Shown piece by piece: positions 46,830 to 57,717 of a stretch of 64,000 nucleotides of DNA. Numbering within the stretch: the first letter of the stretch is position 1; each line of letters opens with the position of its first letter. Source of the stretch: Megamerina dolium (lineage: Eukaryota > Arthropoda > Insecta > Diptera > Megamerinidae); NCBI GenBank assembly GCA_963854835.1, contig OY978525.1, positions 111,772,018 through 111,836,017 on the forward strand, in the 5' to 3' direction. The position numbers were made by a program, and so were the translations under genes. A model generated the notes under the pieces. That model had not been told where the DNA came from and did not search any database. It saw only the letters and a program-made list of their open reading frames with translations.

Positions 46830-47741
46830 TACAGAAAATACTTTAAATTTCATTTTCTTTTCTTCTTCTTCTTTTTTTAAATTTTATTTCAGCTACTTAA
46901 GAATACACTTTTAAGAATTAAAATTTAAAAAAAAAAATTGTTTTTCAGCAAATTTTGATGTAATTTTTAAAATAAAACATTTGTCTAATTTTTACAAATT
47001 CTTTAAAGCTGATTCTGTGATCTTAAGTTTGCTTCTTTTAAAATCTTACAAACAGCAGCATCAACGATAGTCTCCAAAGCTTGCATCCCTAGTATATACA
47101 GACAAGTATAAATATCGTTATTGTTTTTTCGTCTTCTTTCATTTCTTTGTCGTGTTCTTTTTCTTTATTAATTTTTTTTTTGCTTTTATGCTAAGGGCGT
47201 TTTATGGACGCAAGAGAGGTTTCTGGTTTCTGGATGTAAGAGGGTTCTTCTTACAAAAAAAAAAAAACCAACAACAACAAGAACTAAAATCAACCAACAA
47301 CAATAACAAATCAGAAAAGAAGACAAAAAAAAAAGAACTGAAACAATGGCATAAAACATGAAAGCATATATTACACGGTACATATCTTTTAAGGGAAAAA
47401 GGGAAATGGGCCCTCTAGTATTTCTTTGCTCTTTGCTTACACTTGGCAGTTTGCCATCATACAGAGTGGTCTATAGATACATCATATACATTATTATACG
47501 TCCCTAATACCGACTAACTGTCTGGTCGTGTATACGTCAGTCAACCAGTGAGTCAGACAGGCAGGCAGGCACTCAAAGCATACTACATGAGGTTGATTAC
47601 ACTACAAAGCACAAAAGAAATCCACAAATAGTATGAGTATGATAGATGTTGTGGTGTGGGGGGGTTGTGAGAGTGTTTGGATTTTAAAGCAACAAGAAAA
47701 TAAACAGAAGAAAAAAAGACTATGCTAAAAGAGAAATCAGA

Positions 47742-47777
47742 ACACACACACACAAACACACACACACACACACACAT
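47742..47777. repeat. (CA)n microsatellite
   Basis: CA run with one AA interruption. Confidence 0.94.
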
Positions 47778-48303
47778 ACACAATCTCATGTAATCATCAC
47801 AAATTAAAGTGCAAAATTTCAAAGACCGAATACAACAAATGAATTGGATGGTTAGTAATGATATGTAGTACTGCTATTGTTGCTATTGCTGCAAGTTGGT
47901 TTGATTGATTAATTGTGAAGGTGGTAAGTCCATCGAAGAGCAATTCCATACATCTAAATTATATGGTATAATATATGTATGTTTTGATACAATAAGGGCG
48001 ATTAATGATGCGATGATAAATACTCATATGTTATTTGTTTTTGTAATATGAAAATCAAATGCAATTAACTTTTTGAGAAGGAATTAATTCACAAATAATT
48101 AAAATTTAAGTATTTTTTTTTTTTTTTTTTGCATTTTGCATATGTATGTTTTCTCTTTTGGTATCAACAAAAATTATTCAAAATCGCCCCTAAGCACCAT
48201 AATGTGTGTTATATTGAATCCTAACACTAGTATTGAAGCATTTTGGCTATTGTTGCAAGAAATCAAGAGGGTAAAATGAACAATACTGTGTACCATATGT
48301 GTT

Positions 48304-48321
48304 TGTGTGTGTGTGTGTGTG
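48304..48321. repeat. (GT)n microsatellite
   Basis: Nine GT dinucleotides. Confidence 0.92.
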
Positions 48322-49693
48322 CTCTATATGTTAGCAGCTGAATTGAGTTGAGTCGTGTATTGTTGTGATATTGGCATATGTTTTCATATGCAAAGTGTTA
48401 TTGTTGTTGTTGCTTTTCGCCTTAATGCCACACGTTCTCACTATGTATATTATAGTTGATGCAAGATTTCTTTTTGTAAACAGTTGTAGTTATATGTATG
48501 TACATATACTGTGGTTGAACAAGTGAAGCGACCACCATCATTGGTGACCTTTTCGTTTTTTTTTTTTTGGCAATATTTTTTAATTAATATTTGTAATTTT
48601 ATACATTTTCCACTTTAGTTTTGCACTGATTTCATCATATTATTTGTTTTATATAAAAGGTTTGTGTTTTCACATATCAAAATTCCCTCTAGGTGAATTT
48701 AATTTCGCTTCAACTCATATTACCAATTAAATGTTTTAATTAAAAATCATACAGTAAATTATGGAAGAAAAAAATATTTTTTTTTTTTTTAATATATGAC
48801 AAGAAGAACAAGAACAACAATTACGACTCAAAGAACACAAAAACACGTACAACACAAAGAAGGGAATTAATATGAAATATTGTTATTAAAATTGCCGGGT
48901 AGTTGCGTGTATGCCTGTGACAGCATACACGTTATATAGAGCGTCTTTCAACGAGAGGTGTTATTTTAAATTAGAAAAAAATAATACTTAAAATAATAAA
49001 AAAATAAAATTATAAAAATAAAATAATTTTCATAAAAATATTTTTATGAAAATAGTTGATTTTTTTTATATTTTAAACCAAAGTAAAAATTTTGAAGGTT
49101 AATAATCGAACACAATATCTGCCATATGTCCAACTCGAATCTTCTTGCTATTTTTTTAATGAAATTTTGCGGCTGTATCTCGCAAATAATAACTCCAATA
49201 TTGTCTTTGAATGCTTTAATATTTGCTGAAGCATTGACGTAGACTTTATCTTGAACGTAGAACCAAAGAAAAAAGTCTAATGACGATAAAGCGCACGATG
49301 TCGGCAGCCACTCAAAGTCTTCAAATCGAAAAATCTCATGTGCAGGAAATAGAGCCATCTTTATGGCATATGGCGTCATTCTGTTAAAAATAAACGTCGT
49401 CCATGTCTATTGTATCAATTTCAAACCAAAACAAAGTCCGTCAACAAGGTTCCGTAACGAAATCCATTCACTAAAAAAGTCGCACGAGCATAATTTTCAA
49501 AAAAATATGGTCCGATGACACCGCCACTCCAAAAACGGCACCAAACTGTCACTAATTGTAAATGGAGAGGTTGTTTCTCTTGAGTTTTCGGAGCCCGAAA
49601 TACGCCGAGTTTTGCCTTTTCACACACCCAGAAAGATGAAAATGAGCCTCACCACTCAGAGTAATTTTAATTGATCTTCTTCATGTATTTCGA

Positions 49694-50629
49694 CTCAATG
49701 CATCTGGAATTCAGCTTTACTAAACGATTCCAAACAGAGCTCAGTAATAAAAACAAATGGAAAAGTATATCGAAAACATACCGGATAAACCAGAACATGA
49801 TAACATGATTTACGGACGGCTTCTTAACTAATGAAGGGGCCGGAGCACGAGCGATAGGCCCGGCGATAAAATACTCGGAGCTTTTTGGCAACAATACTAC
49901 TGTCTTTTCAATCGCAAATATACGCTATTTACAGGTGGGCCCACTTTTACACCATGTGCCAATACCGGAATAGAAGCATTGCAATCCTGACACAGACAAT
50001 CAGGCTGGTATCAAGGCATTGAACTCTAATCAGGTGAAATCAAAACTGTGGGTGGCAATATTTTGACAAGCTGAATAAACTTGGTGAAAATAACCAACTA
50101 TAGATCCTTTGGATTCCAGGACATATTGAAGTTGGAGGCAACCAGCTAGCCGATAGGCTTACCAAGAAGGGAGCTGCAACACCCTTTGTAGACCCAGAAC
50201 CCTTTTGTGGTCTGGACAAAGGAGCTTTATCCATGCTTATTAAAAGGAGTGAAGAATAAGAATCAAAAAGACAATCATACTGGGAAAACCTATCAGGGAT
50301 GTCCCAATCCAAGACACTTTTAGGGACCTATAATCTAAAACGACTTGAGGAATGTATCAGTTTAAATAAGAAATTGGGAATCTTCTCGGTTGAAACGGGC
50401 CGATATTGCAGGGAGGAGAACGAAACTGCAAAACATGTGTTGCGAACGTGACCAGCACTTATGCATGCAAGAAAGAAAAACTTAGGGGAATTTATAATAC
50501 CGGAAAATCTGCTGCAGTGCATTAGGGTAGGATCTATACTAAACTTTCTTATGGATGCTGGACTTAGAGAAATACTCTAGTCTATGATGGAGTGCACAAC
50601 AGACCTAAGGTCTAATAATGCATTTCGAG
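49694..50629 (+). mobile_element. 5'-truncated non-LTR retrotransposon (copy R2) inserted in copy E1
   Basis: Same family as 3121-4245. The insertion is bounded by near-identical 9-mers GTATTTCGA (49685-49693) and GCATTTCGA (50630-50638), a target-site duplication with one difference; the uninterrupted relative at 56226-56250 reads GCATTTCCAGCACCCAA there, which supports the join. The element holds the RNase H domain and the Cys/His tail. The 3' end (AAGGTCTAATAAT) matches R1. Confidence 0.87.
49812..50580 (+). pseudogene. RNase H domain and Cys/His tail of a LINE ORF2 (copy R2)
   Basis: TDG with the first catalytic Asp at 49815-49817, then NEGAGARAIGPAIKYSE, but the Glu position of the F-A-E motif reads FSIANI. 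DNQAGIKALNSN (second Asp) follows in a shifted frame, then LWIPGHIEVGGNQLADRLTKKGAAT and DPEPFCGLDKGALS. The tail has RYCREENETAKHVL and a stop just where a Cys is expected. The lost Glu and frame shifts make the domain dead. Confidence 0.8.
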
Positions 50630-51130
50630 CACCCAATTAGCGAATGAACTGGATTTTTCATAGTCTAAATGCTTAAATTCTTGTACCAACTGCATTTTTT
50701 AAGCATGTAGGTTAAGATCTTTATGCAAAATACCTTGCAACTGTGTCTTTTGATAAGCTCAATTCCTGTGATCGTCTCGAAATGGACGAATTTGGATTTT
50801 CAGGCACACTCACACATTCTACAACTGCGGTTTTTCCAGTTGACCTAGCCGAACCAGCACGAGATGGAGTCTTTACATCACTAACTTGTTCGAGACGTTC
50901 AAATTTATCGTTGAATTTCACCATAACTGTTGGGAGAAGATGCGTGATGATGACCAAAAATAATACGAACTTTATGAATCGTGTTCGTGATATTTTTACC
51001 GGGTTTTTTAGTGAATTTTTCGATCCAGATCTGAAAATCTCTAGTTTTTCTTTGTCAAATGTCAACAGTTGTATGTTGACACTTGAAAAAATAATGGGGA
51101 ATGGGGAAGACCTCTTGTTGAAATATCCTG

Positions 51131-51989
51131 TACAACTTTTATTCATGTACTATACCCAACAAGCATGCCATATGATGGAGGTAAACCACAGAGTAATGAA
51201 TCATCCAAGTGTATATGTAGGAACTTACAAATAAATATGTAAGACTATGATGTACTTCACGTACATCAAATAAAGTACTTACTCATTCGCTCACTCCTTC
51301 GTTGACTAATTTTTCATCGCATACAACGTAGAGGCGGAGAAATCAAGTAGAACACATAGGAAATATTGTGCTTTGGTGTTATAAGTAACATATGTACATA
51401 TTTATGTACTCGTATATTGTATTTAGAATATCATAGTATTATGTTCAAACTCTTGTATACAATAATTACGTATTATATATGCAGTGACAGTTGTGTAAGA
51501 ATAATAAGTACGTGGCAGCTTAATCCCTCTTTTCCACACGAAACCCCAGTATTTTGACTGAAACTGAATTTGAAATGTTTGAATTATGTCAACCCCGCAA
51601 CCAAGGGTGACGATATGTATATGCATTTCTTTTTAGTTTGAAATGTGTTTGTAAACACATGAAGGATTCTATTGACAGTGGACGTGTTCGGTTAAATGAT
51701 TTAAAAAATTGTGAAAATATAACTATATGAGACAGCTATATTTGGTGTACAGATTCATGTTGCAGTGATTAAAATGTTGTTGACATACCTCGGGTATAAA
51801 ATCTCATATAAACTCGCTGCTTTACTTCTCTCAATGACGACCATACACTTAGTAGAAAATTTAGATTTAGATCAGTTGATTGTGGAGACGTACGAAACTG
51901 ATTTGGAATCTTTTAGAGCAACCAAAGCTGAACTATGTCAGAAGTATGCTTCGAGTTGAAAGTAATAGTCACGGCCCAGACCCAAATTT
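51131..51989. other. spacer with no recognised gene
   Basis: Contains an open frame at 51765-51959 (64 codons, LENLDLDQLIVETYETDLES) of ordinary composition that I do not recognise; probably chance or part of an unrecognised relic. Rest is AT-rich. Confidence 0.5.
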
Positions 51990-52860
51990 TCCACGCTATG
52001 CTTCAAGTTCGTTTTTCAAAACGTTTTAGGTACATATATTTGTCCATAATTGAATCAATAAACTCCATTCGTTCCACGCCGTTGCTTGCCATGCATCGCA
52101 ATATCAAAGCACCACCACCACCATCATGCTTCGCTGTCGATACCAAATTCTTCTTATCGAGCGCTGTACCTCCTTTTTCTCCATACGATCTTACGTCCCT
52201 TGATTCCAAAAACGCAAAATTTGCTCTCATCTGAGAAAATGACCTTTTCCCAAAACTCTCGGGACATGTTTAAGTGCTCCTTGGCGAAAGCAATGCACTT
52301 TTGTATATTAATCAATGACACATACGGCTTTCTACGTGTAATTCGACCATGATAACCAGATTTTTTTTACGATTTTTCAGATTGTGTCAGCGCAGATGAC
52401 CTTCTTAAACTCTTTTTTTTTTTACGTTTTGAGCAATTTTGAGTGCTGAAAGACCTGAATTTTGCTGGACGCACTGTAAAACGTTGCGGGTTAACCATGA
52501 TAACCAGATTTTTTTACGATTTTTCGGATTGGTTCAGCGCAGATGACCTTCTTAAAATTGTTTTTTTTACGTTTTGAGTAATTTTGAGTGCTGAAAGACC
52601 TGAATTTTGCTGGACGCACTGTAAAACGTTGCAGGTTTCTCGACTTGTTAGTATTGAGGGACGTCCAGATCGTGGTCGAGAAACAAAAACAACAGTGGAT
52701 TGGAAATTTTTTAACAACTTTTTGAATGGAAGAATGTGTTCTTTCAACAGTTCCATCGATTTCGCTATACGTTTTCCCTTCTTTAAACAGTTTGACAATA
52801 ATTTCCCTTACCGTAGCAATTATTTCTTTTCTTTTCTGTTGCATTGATTATATTAGATGT
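51990..52860 (-). mobile_element. Tc1-like element relic with internal duplication
   Basis: Minus-strand Tc1-type transposase remains. N-terminal HTH at 52700-52847; GRPS linker near 52640-52690; catalytic-domain fragment at 52003-52230. A ~147-bp block occurs twice (about 52350-52495 and 52499-52640, both beginning GATAACCAGATTTTTTT). TIRs not identified. Confidence 0.8.
52003..52847 (-). pseudogene. Tc1-like transposase pseudogene
   Basis: Leftward: REIIVKLFKEGKTYSEIDGTVERTHSSIQKVVKKF (Tc1 HTH), then in another frame RPRSGRPSILTSRETCNVLQCVQQNSGLSALKITQNVKKT (second HTH), then IRKIVKKSGYHG, and after a gap LDKKNLVSTAKHDGGGGALILRCMASNGVERMEFIDSIMDKYMYL from the catalytic core. The region bearing the first catalytic Asp (SDE) is at best fragmentary (near 52220-52240) and the DD34E tail is gone. 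Frame breaks and the duplication make it inactive. Confidence 0.82.
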
Positions 52861-54484
52861 GATTAGAAGCGATTAAATAACTGTAAATCCTTTTAAATCA
52901 ATAATAACGTGTGTGAAAATTAATACGAAAAAAGCTTTTATTATAACTTTTATATTCAACTATCATGCGGGGAATACCCTTAGTTAGTTATAAATTTATA
53001 ACAATTTAAATGCTATCGGGTTGTTCAAAAGATGTATAATCAAGTCGAGAATGTAATTGAAATCACAAATTGTATATACAAAATGTATGTTACATTTTGG
53101 ATTGTACGCAGACTTTTTCTGCTGAGTGTATTTGATCCAATAATCCATATTTTACTATATCAATAGTCAAAATATTGCATATACAACATATGGTTTCTTC
53201 CTTTTTTGTTCTTTTTTCCATTTACAGAAGTTACAACAAATACATATATCAGTGTCAAAAGCAAAATCGCAAGATGCGAGTTATATGGTAATTACCTGTG
53301 TGCCATCTTATCAAGACAGAGGCAAAGGCAAAAATATGAACAGATGCTAATATACATACGTACATATATATTTTATGTAAAAAAAAAATTATGTTTGTTT
53401 AAAAGCAACTCATCTCATGCGGTGGCGCGATACGGTGGTTGCTCTCCATCCACAAATGCCACTAATTGAGATAAGTAGGAAAGAATGTACGTATAGAATA
53501 ACAGGCAGAATTCATGAGGAAACGAAATTAAATGTCCTCATTACTTCGAACCTAATATCTATGCAAACTAATGAATATATTTTCCTGTCATGAAACCATG
53601 GCTGGCAAGCAGACGCATATGTACGCATATTGATTGGTTCAAAAAAAAAAAAAAAAATATGATCTACTATGCAACAAAGGAAGTGACAATTATGAATGAA
53701 TAAATATTTAATAGTACAAAAAAAAAAAAAGAAACACTTTAAAGAGGAAGAATAAGAATAAGAAATATTTTGTATACAATTTCAAACCATTGAAATGTAC
53801 ACCCCTATTGAATCCTTATAGATGTGCAAGTATGACAGAACCCTTATTTCTATTTTTTCATTATGGTTATTGTGTGTGTGTGTGTGTGTGCGTTAATTTT
53901 TACTCAACAATACGCATTACCATTAAGAACATATTATTTACTCTATACACCATATTACGTGCGATTCGTCCAAAGTGATTATTTTCCAATCTTTATTTTA
54001 CCCTTTGCATATCACTTTCAAGTTGTGACGACGAAGAAACAAAAAAAAAAAAAATGAAAAATAGGGTGCCATGCTGACTACTTCTTATGCGTTACGCTTC
54101 ACTTTTTTTTTTTTTCTTTTTATATTCTAAGATTTTATTTAATTTTTTCAATTAATAAGTAGGCCATTTCCTCTTAGTGTTATAAGTATGTACTTATATG
54201 CTATTGAAATTCATTTTGTCCTTTTTTTTCTTCTTCTTCTTCTTGTATTCTCCTAGAATTCAACGAATATGAATGCTAATATCCATTTAATTTTGAGCAC
54301 TTTGGCTTAAGTGTACTTTTGTTACGATTTAACTGTATATGGATGTATAGGTATACCATATACTCGTGCCATCATTGAATGAATCCGTTTAAGGAGTGCG
54401 TGTACTTTAGACATTAAAGCATATACTTAATAACCGGATGTAATATAATGGTGACATTCACAGGACGTTGTCTTCATTTGATCA
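52861..54484. other. gene-free AT-rich spacer
   Basis: Poly-A 53641-53656 and 53719-53730, GT run 53871-53891, poly-T near 54104-54115, TTC run 54231-54243. No coding signal. Confidence 0.6.
53871..53891. repeat. (TG)n microsatellite
   Basis: Ten TG dinucleotides. Confidence 0.93.
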
Positions 54485-54652
54485 CAGTGGCGTTGCCAGA
54501 ATTTTGGCACAGGGATGAGGCAGATAAGATGAAAAAGATGTATAGGAAAAAATTGTTAGTGAATGATTTCAAATATGTTTATATTTTAACAAGTCCATCA
54601 GTCAAGGGGGTTTAACCCCCATCCCCCCTGATCCCTCCTAGCTACACCACTG
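54485..54652. mobile_element. 168-bp MITE (copy M4)
   Basis: Ends CAGTGGCGTTGCCAGAATTT and CTAGCTACACCACTG, with inner CAAGGGGG / CCCCCATCCCCCC tracts. It directly abuts the 5' end of mariner copy I4, whose ITR is missing: the mariner resumes at TGGATGGCGG, corresponding to about base 36 of copy I3. Confidence 0.87.
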
Positions 54653-55672
54653 TGGATGGCGGTAGTCGTTTGAAAAAAATTACTTTGGTGAAAAGTGGCA
54701 GCCTTATGTTTTAAGTTTCAAGGCGCCACTTTGTTTAGTATTTTTTTTTTTTTTTTTTTGGAGTCATCGAAAGTTAACGACCTCAGTAAATTTGTAAACA
54801 TGGAAAAAATTGGTCACCGTTATGTAATTCAATACTTTCATTTGAAAGATCTCAGTCCAACGAATATTAAAGCCGAACTAGATTCTACTCTGGGGGAGTC
54901 TACTCCTTCGTTTATGACCATAAAATATTGGGTGGCAGAGTTTAAACGAGGTCGTACGAGCTGCCAAAACGAACACCATAGTGGTCGACCAATTGAGGTG
55001 GCCACGCCAGAAACGGTTAAGAGAATACAAAAAATGGTATTGGATGATCGCCGGCTGATCGAAGGTGCATGAGCTAGGTGAAATTAGAGGCATTTAAAAA
55101 AGTGCTATACATCGTATATTAACCGAAAATTTGGAGATGAAAAAGCTGTGTGCAAGATGGGTGCCGCGTTTGCTCACAATAGAACATGCACAACGTTTGG
55201 CGATGTTTCACAGTAATAAAGTCGAGTTTTTGTGTTGATTCATAACCATGAATGAGACATGGGTCCATCACTTCACAGCTGAGAATAAGGAGTAGTCAAA
55301 ACAGTGCACTGAAAGGGGAGAATCATGCACAAAGAAGGCGAAGACAGTTCCATCTGCAAGTAAGGTTATGGCGTCTGTTTTTTAGGATGCATGTGTAATA
55401 ATTGTTATTGATTATCTTCAAAAAGGAAAAACAATCAACGGCGAGTATTATGCAAATTTGTTGCAGCGTTTAAGTGATGAAATTAAAGAAAAAAGGCAGC
55501 ATTTGCCGAAAAAGAAAGTGTTGTTTCATCAAGACAATGCACCATTTCACACATCGGCAGTTGCTATGGCCAAAATCAATGAGCTAAAACTCGAATTGCT
55601 TCAGCACGCACCTTATTCGCCAGATTTAGCACCTTCGGATTATTTTCTATTTCCAAATTTGAAAAAATGGCT
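54653..55672 (+). mobile_element. irritans-like mariner (copy I4), truncated at both ends
   Basis: Lacks the left ITR (replaced by MITE M4) and the right third of the gene beyond the third Asp, where it joins a rosa-like fragment in the opposite orientation at about 55673. The body matches copies I1 and I3. Confidence 0.88.
54800..55672 (+). pseudogene. mariner transposase pseudogene (copy I4)
   Basis: ATG 54800, MEKIGHRYVIQYFHLKDLSP, HTH 1, GRPIEVATPETVKRIQKMVLDDRRL, then a frame shift at 55060. ATGAATGAGACATGGGTCCA near 55248 gives MNETWVH, so the first catalytic Asp is Asn. From 55458 an open frame: LSDEIKEKRQHLPKKKVLFHQDNAPFHTS with the second Asp, ELLQHAPYSPDLAPSDYFLFPNLKKWLH with the third. 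Spacing between second and third Asp is 34 residues, so this family is DD34D. Truncated two codons past LKKW. Confidence 0.88.
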
Positions 55673-56390
55673 TCACATAATTGCAGCTATATCTCGCGAA
55701 TAACAGCTCTAATATTGCCTTTGAGTGCTTCAAAATTTGCTGGAGCATTGGCGTAGACTTTATCTTTAGCGTACTCCCAAAGAAAAAGTCTAATTTTATT
55801 AAATCGGACCATCTCGGCGGCCACTCAAAGTCTCCACTTCGAGAAAGCACACATTCAGGAAATGTTTCACGCAATAGAGCCATTGTTTCACCAGCTGTAT
55901 GGCCTATGGCGCCATCCTGCTAAAAATAAAGGTCGTCCACGTTCATAACATCAGTTTCAGGCCATAGCATTGCCAGTCAACATCGTTCTGGAACGCAATT
56001 TTTTCTTTGACACAATCGCACGAGCATAATTTTCAGAAAAATATGGCCCGATGACACCGCCACTCCAAAAACTGTACCAAGCTGTCACTCGTTGTGGATA
56101 GAGAGGTTTGTTGACCATTTCTTTTAGGTTTTCGGAGAACCAGGTGCGACAGTCTTGCTTGTCTACGTGTTCAGACATATGAAAATGAGCCTCATCACTC
56201 AGAATAATTTCGTTTGAGAAATCATGATCTTTTTCAGCATTTCCAGCACCCAATCAGTGAATGTATGGCGTTTTCCATGGGCTCCAAGAGCTTCAATTCT
56301 TGTATCAATTGCACCTTATAAGCACGTAGGCCAAAATCTTAATGCAAAATACAATACAAAGTGGCTTGGGATAGGATACGTTTTCTTGTA
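55673..56390 (-). mobile_element. rosa-like Tc1/mariner fragment (copy E2)
   Basis: Same lineage as 48939-51130: shared minus-strand segments ENYARAIV, SGGVIGPYFSENY, and the stretch ATGAAAATGAGCCTCATCAC. It joins mariner I4 tail to tail: both coding strands converge at 55672/55673, and each lacks its 3' end. Confidence 0.83.
55676..56253 (-). pseudogene. rosa-like transposase pseudogene (copy E2)
   Basis: Leftward: EIILSDEAHFHMSEHVDKQDCRTWFSENLKEMVNKPLYPQRVTAWYSFWSGGVIGPYFSENYA (first Asp in SDEAHF, near 56205), then a gap, then at 55647-55883 MALLRETFPECVLSRSGDFEWPPRWSDLIKLDFFFGSTLKIKS, where WSDLIKLD carries the third Asp. The FQQDGA second-Asp segment is lost between the two frames. N-terminal part beyond 56260 is only traceable at DNA level (LNxxTLCY-like to about 56390). 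Confidence 0.8.
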
Positions 56391-57244
56391 AACCAATTGT
56401 AAGTATTATTTAAAACTTGGCACAAAGCATTTACACAAAAGTACATATGCCCACACACAGTAGTCAACTACAATGACTAACCTCTATGTCACGGAAGTTA
56501 GATTACCCTTCTACCAAATAATTTAATTCTTTTATTATGAATCAGACGCAAAAAAAAAAAATCCATAAAATTACATCGACTTACCCATTCTGTTAAAGCA
56601 ATTGAGCATAAAAAATATGCATGTACATACCTGAAATTAAAGAAAAAATATTTAGTGCCTAAGTATATTATTACATACATATTATTATAAGTAAATATGA
56701 AATTCTATTAAAAAAGAAGAGAAATGAAAAATAAAATCATAAAATTAATCGAAAGCATTTAGAAGATTATAAAATAAAAATAATAAAAATAAAATTAGTT
56801 ATATCAAATGACAAATATGATTTTATTGCCTAGAAATAAAGTACCTAATAACAATTTAGCATTTACGCAGGCATCTATACACTTAGAATCATTATACACA
56901 TGTTTATATACATTTATGTATATGAGCAACACTATAAAAAATCGTGAACATCTATTACAAAACATGTGTACTCGTATTACTCCCTAGTGAATTCAATATA
57001 GATCATTATGATATTATTTACAATAATTCGCTCAGTTCATAATAAAAACTGTGACAAAAAAAGCAAAAAAATCGTAGAAAATAACACATCGTTCGATAGG
57101 TCTCGGGACTATCCAAGAGATCGCACTAGAAATATTATATCCTTATTATTTTTGGATACTACCAACCTTCAAACGATATCTATCAAAATTTCATAAGATT
57201 CGTAGTTCTCTATTTAAAGTCGTCTAAGTGATGTTTCTTTTGTA
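56391..57244. other. gene-free AT-rich spacer
   Basis: AT-rich simple sequence; nothing recognised. Confidence 0.55.
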
Positions 57245-57350
57245 ATACCCACCATTTTCGCCAAATTTTGCTTCCAGCGACTACTGGCTGTTTGCAGACT
57301 TGAAAAAAAAAATGCTCCAGGGAAAAATATTTAGCTCAAATGAAGAAGTA
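57245..57350 (+). mobile_element. irritans-type mariner relic, third-Asp segment only
   Basis: Reads PPFSPNFASSDYWLFADLKKKMLQGKIFSSNEEVI, the SPDLAPSDYWLF..SNEEVI region of an irritans-type transposase of a different family from copies I1-I5. About 100 bp survives; no ITRs. Confidence 0.75.
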
Positions 57351-57717
57351 ATTAGATTGTGTTGAAGAATAAAGAAGAATTAAAAAAAAAATGTTTTTTT
57401 CTTACTTAGCCCCGGTACTTATTGAAGGCAGTGTTAATTCGAAGGAAAAGCACGTCAAAATAAATTTTCTCTTATAATATTATGATATTAGTGTGAAAAA
57501 TCAAAGGGCAAAACAGAAATGTTCTGTTTTGTAGCAACAATAGTAGGCATTCCACATGTATTCCGCAAGAGTGCAGGGCATCGAACTTGTTGCAACTATT
57601 TCCAAGAATGATCCTACATAATCAAACTCAAAACGGATTGATGCAACATAATAATACCGCTATGGAGTGCTGTCAATAGCTATGGTTACATAAGATTTGG
57701 TTCATGTACTCGAAGTA
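57351..57717. other. spacer with CATCGAAC module
   Basis: 57569-57660 holds GGGCATCGAACTTGTTGCAA, AAGAATGATCCTACATAATC, and GATGCAACATAATAATACCG, an occurrence of the dispersed module. No gene. Confidence 0.65.

Larger units (their letters stand above)
46830..48938. other. gene-free spacer rich in microsatellites
   Basis: CA tract 47742-47777, GT tract 48304-48321, poly-T 48111-48130, poly-A 47257-47268. No gene recognised. Confidence 0.6.
49044..51113 (-). pseudogene. rosa-like transposase pseudogene (copy E1)
   Basis: N-terminal part (50721-51113, minus): FIKFVLFLVIITHLLPTVMVKFNDKFERL, then VKTPSRAGSARSTGKTAVVE..SVPENPNSSISRRSQELSLS. Across the insertion the frame resumes near 49640 with MCEKAKLGVFRAPK, QVTVWC-like LVTVWCRFWSGGVIGPYFFENYA, NGFRYGTLLTDF, then at 49044-49379 FEWLPTSCALSSLDFFLWFYVQDKVYVNA. 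The CDLxxLD motif is SCALSSLD, so the third Asp survives but its flank is changed. Several frames; interrupted by 936 bp. Inactive. Confidence 0.83.
48939..51130 (-). mobile_element. rosa-like Tc1/mariner element (copy E1), split by a LINE insertion
   Basis: Left end GAGCGTCTTTCAACGAGAGG follows TA at 48937-48938; the right end CCTCTTGTTGAAATATCCTG is its diverged complement and precedes TA at 51131-51132. Without the LINE insertion (49694-50629) it is 1256 bp, practically the same as copy G1 (1257 bp). It belongs to the same transposase group as 26875 and 57718 but differs in ITRs and wording. A second partial copy lies at 55673-56390. Confidence 0.87.

Noticed and set aside
50743..51234. 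Plus-strand 163-codon open frame
   Set aside because: It is antisense to the N-terminal part of the rosa-like transposase E1, which gives the family-like reading.
51765..51959. 64-codon acidic open frame upstream of the Tc1 relic
   Set aside because: Length expected by chance in 64 kb, no domain, no repeat; left as unassigned spacer.
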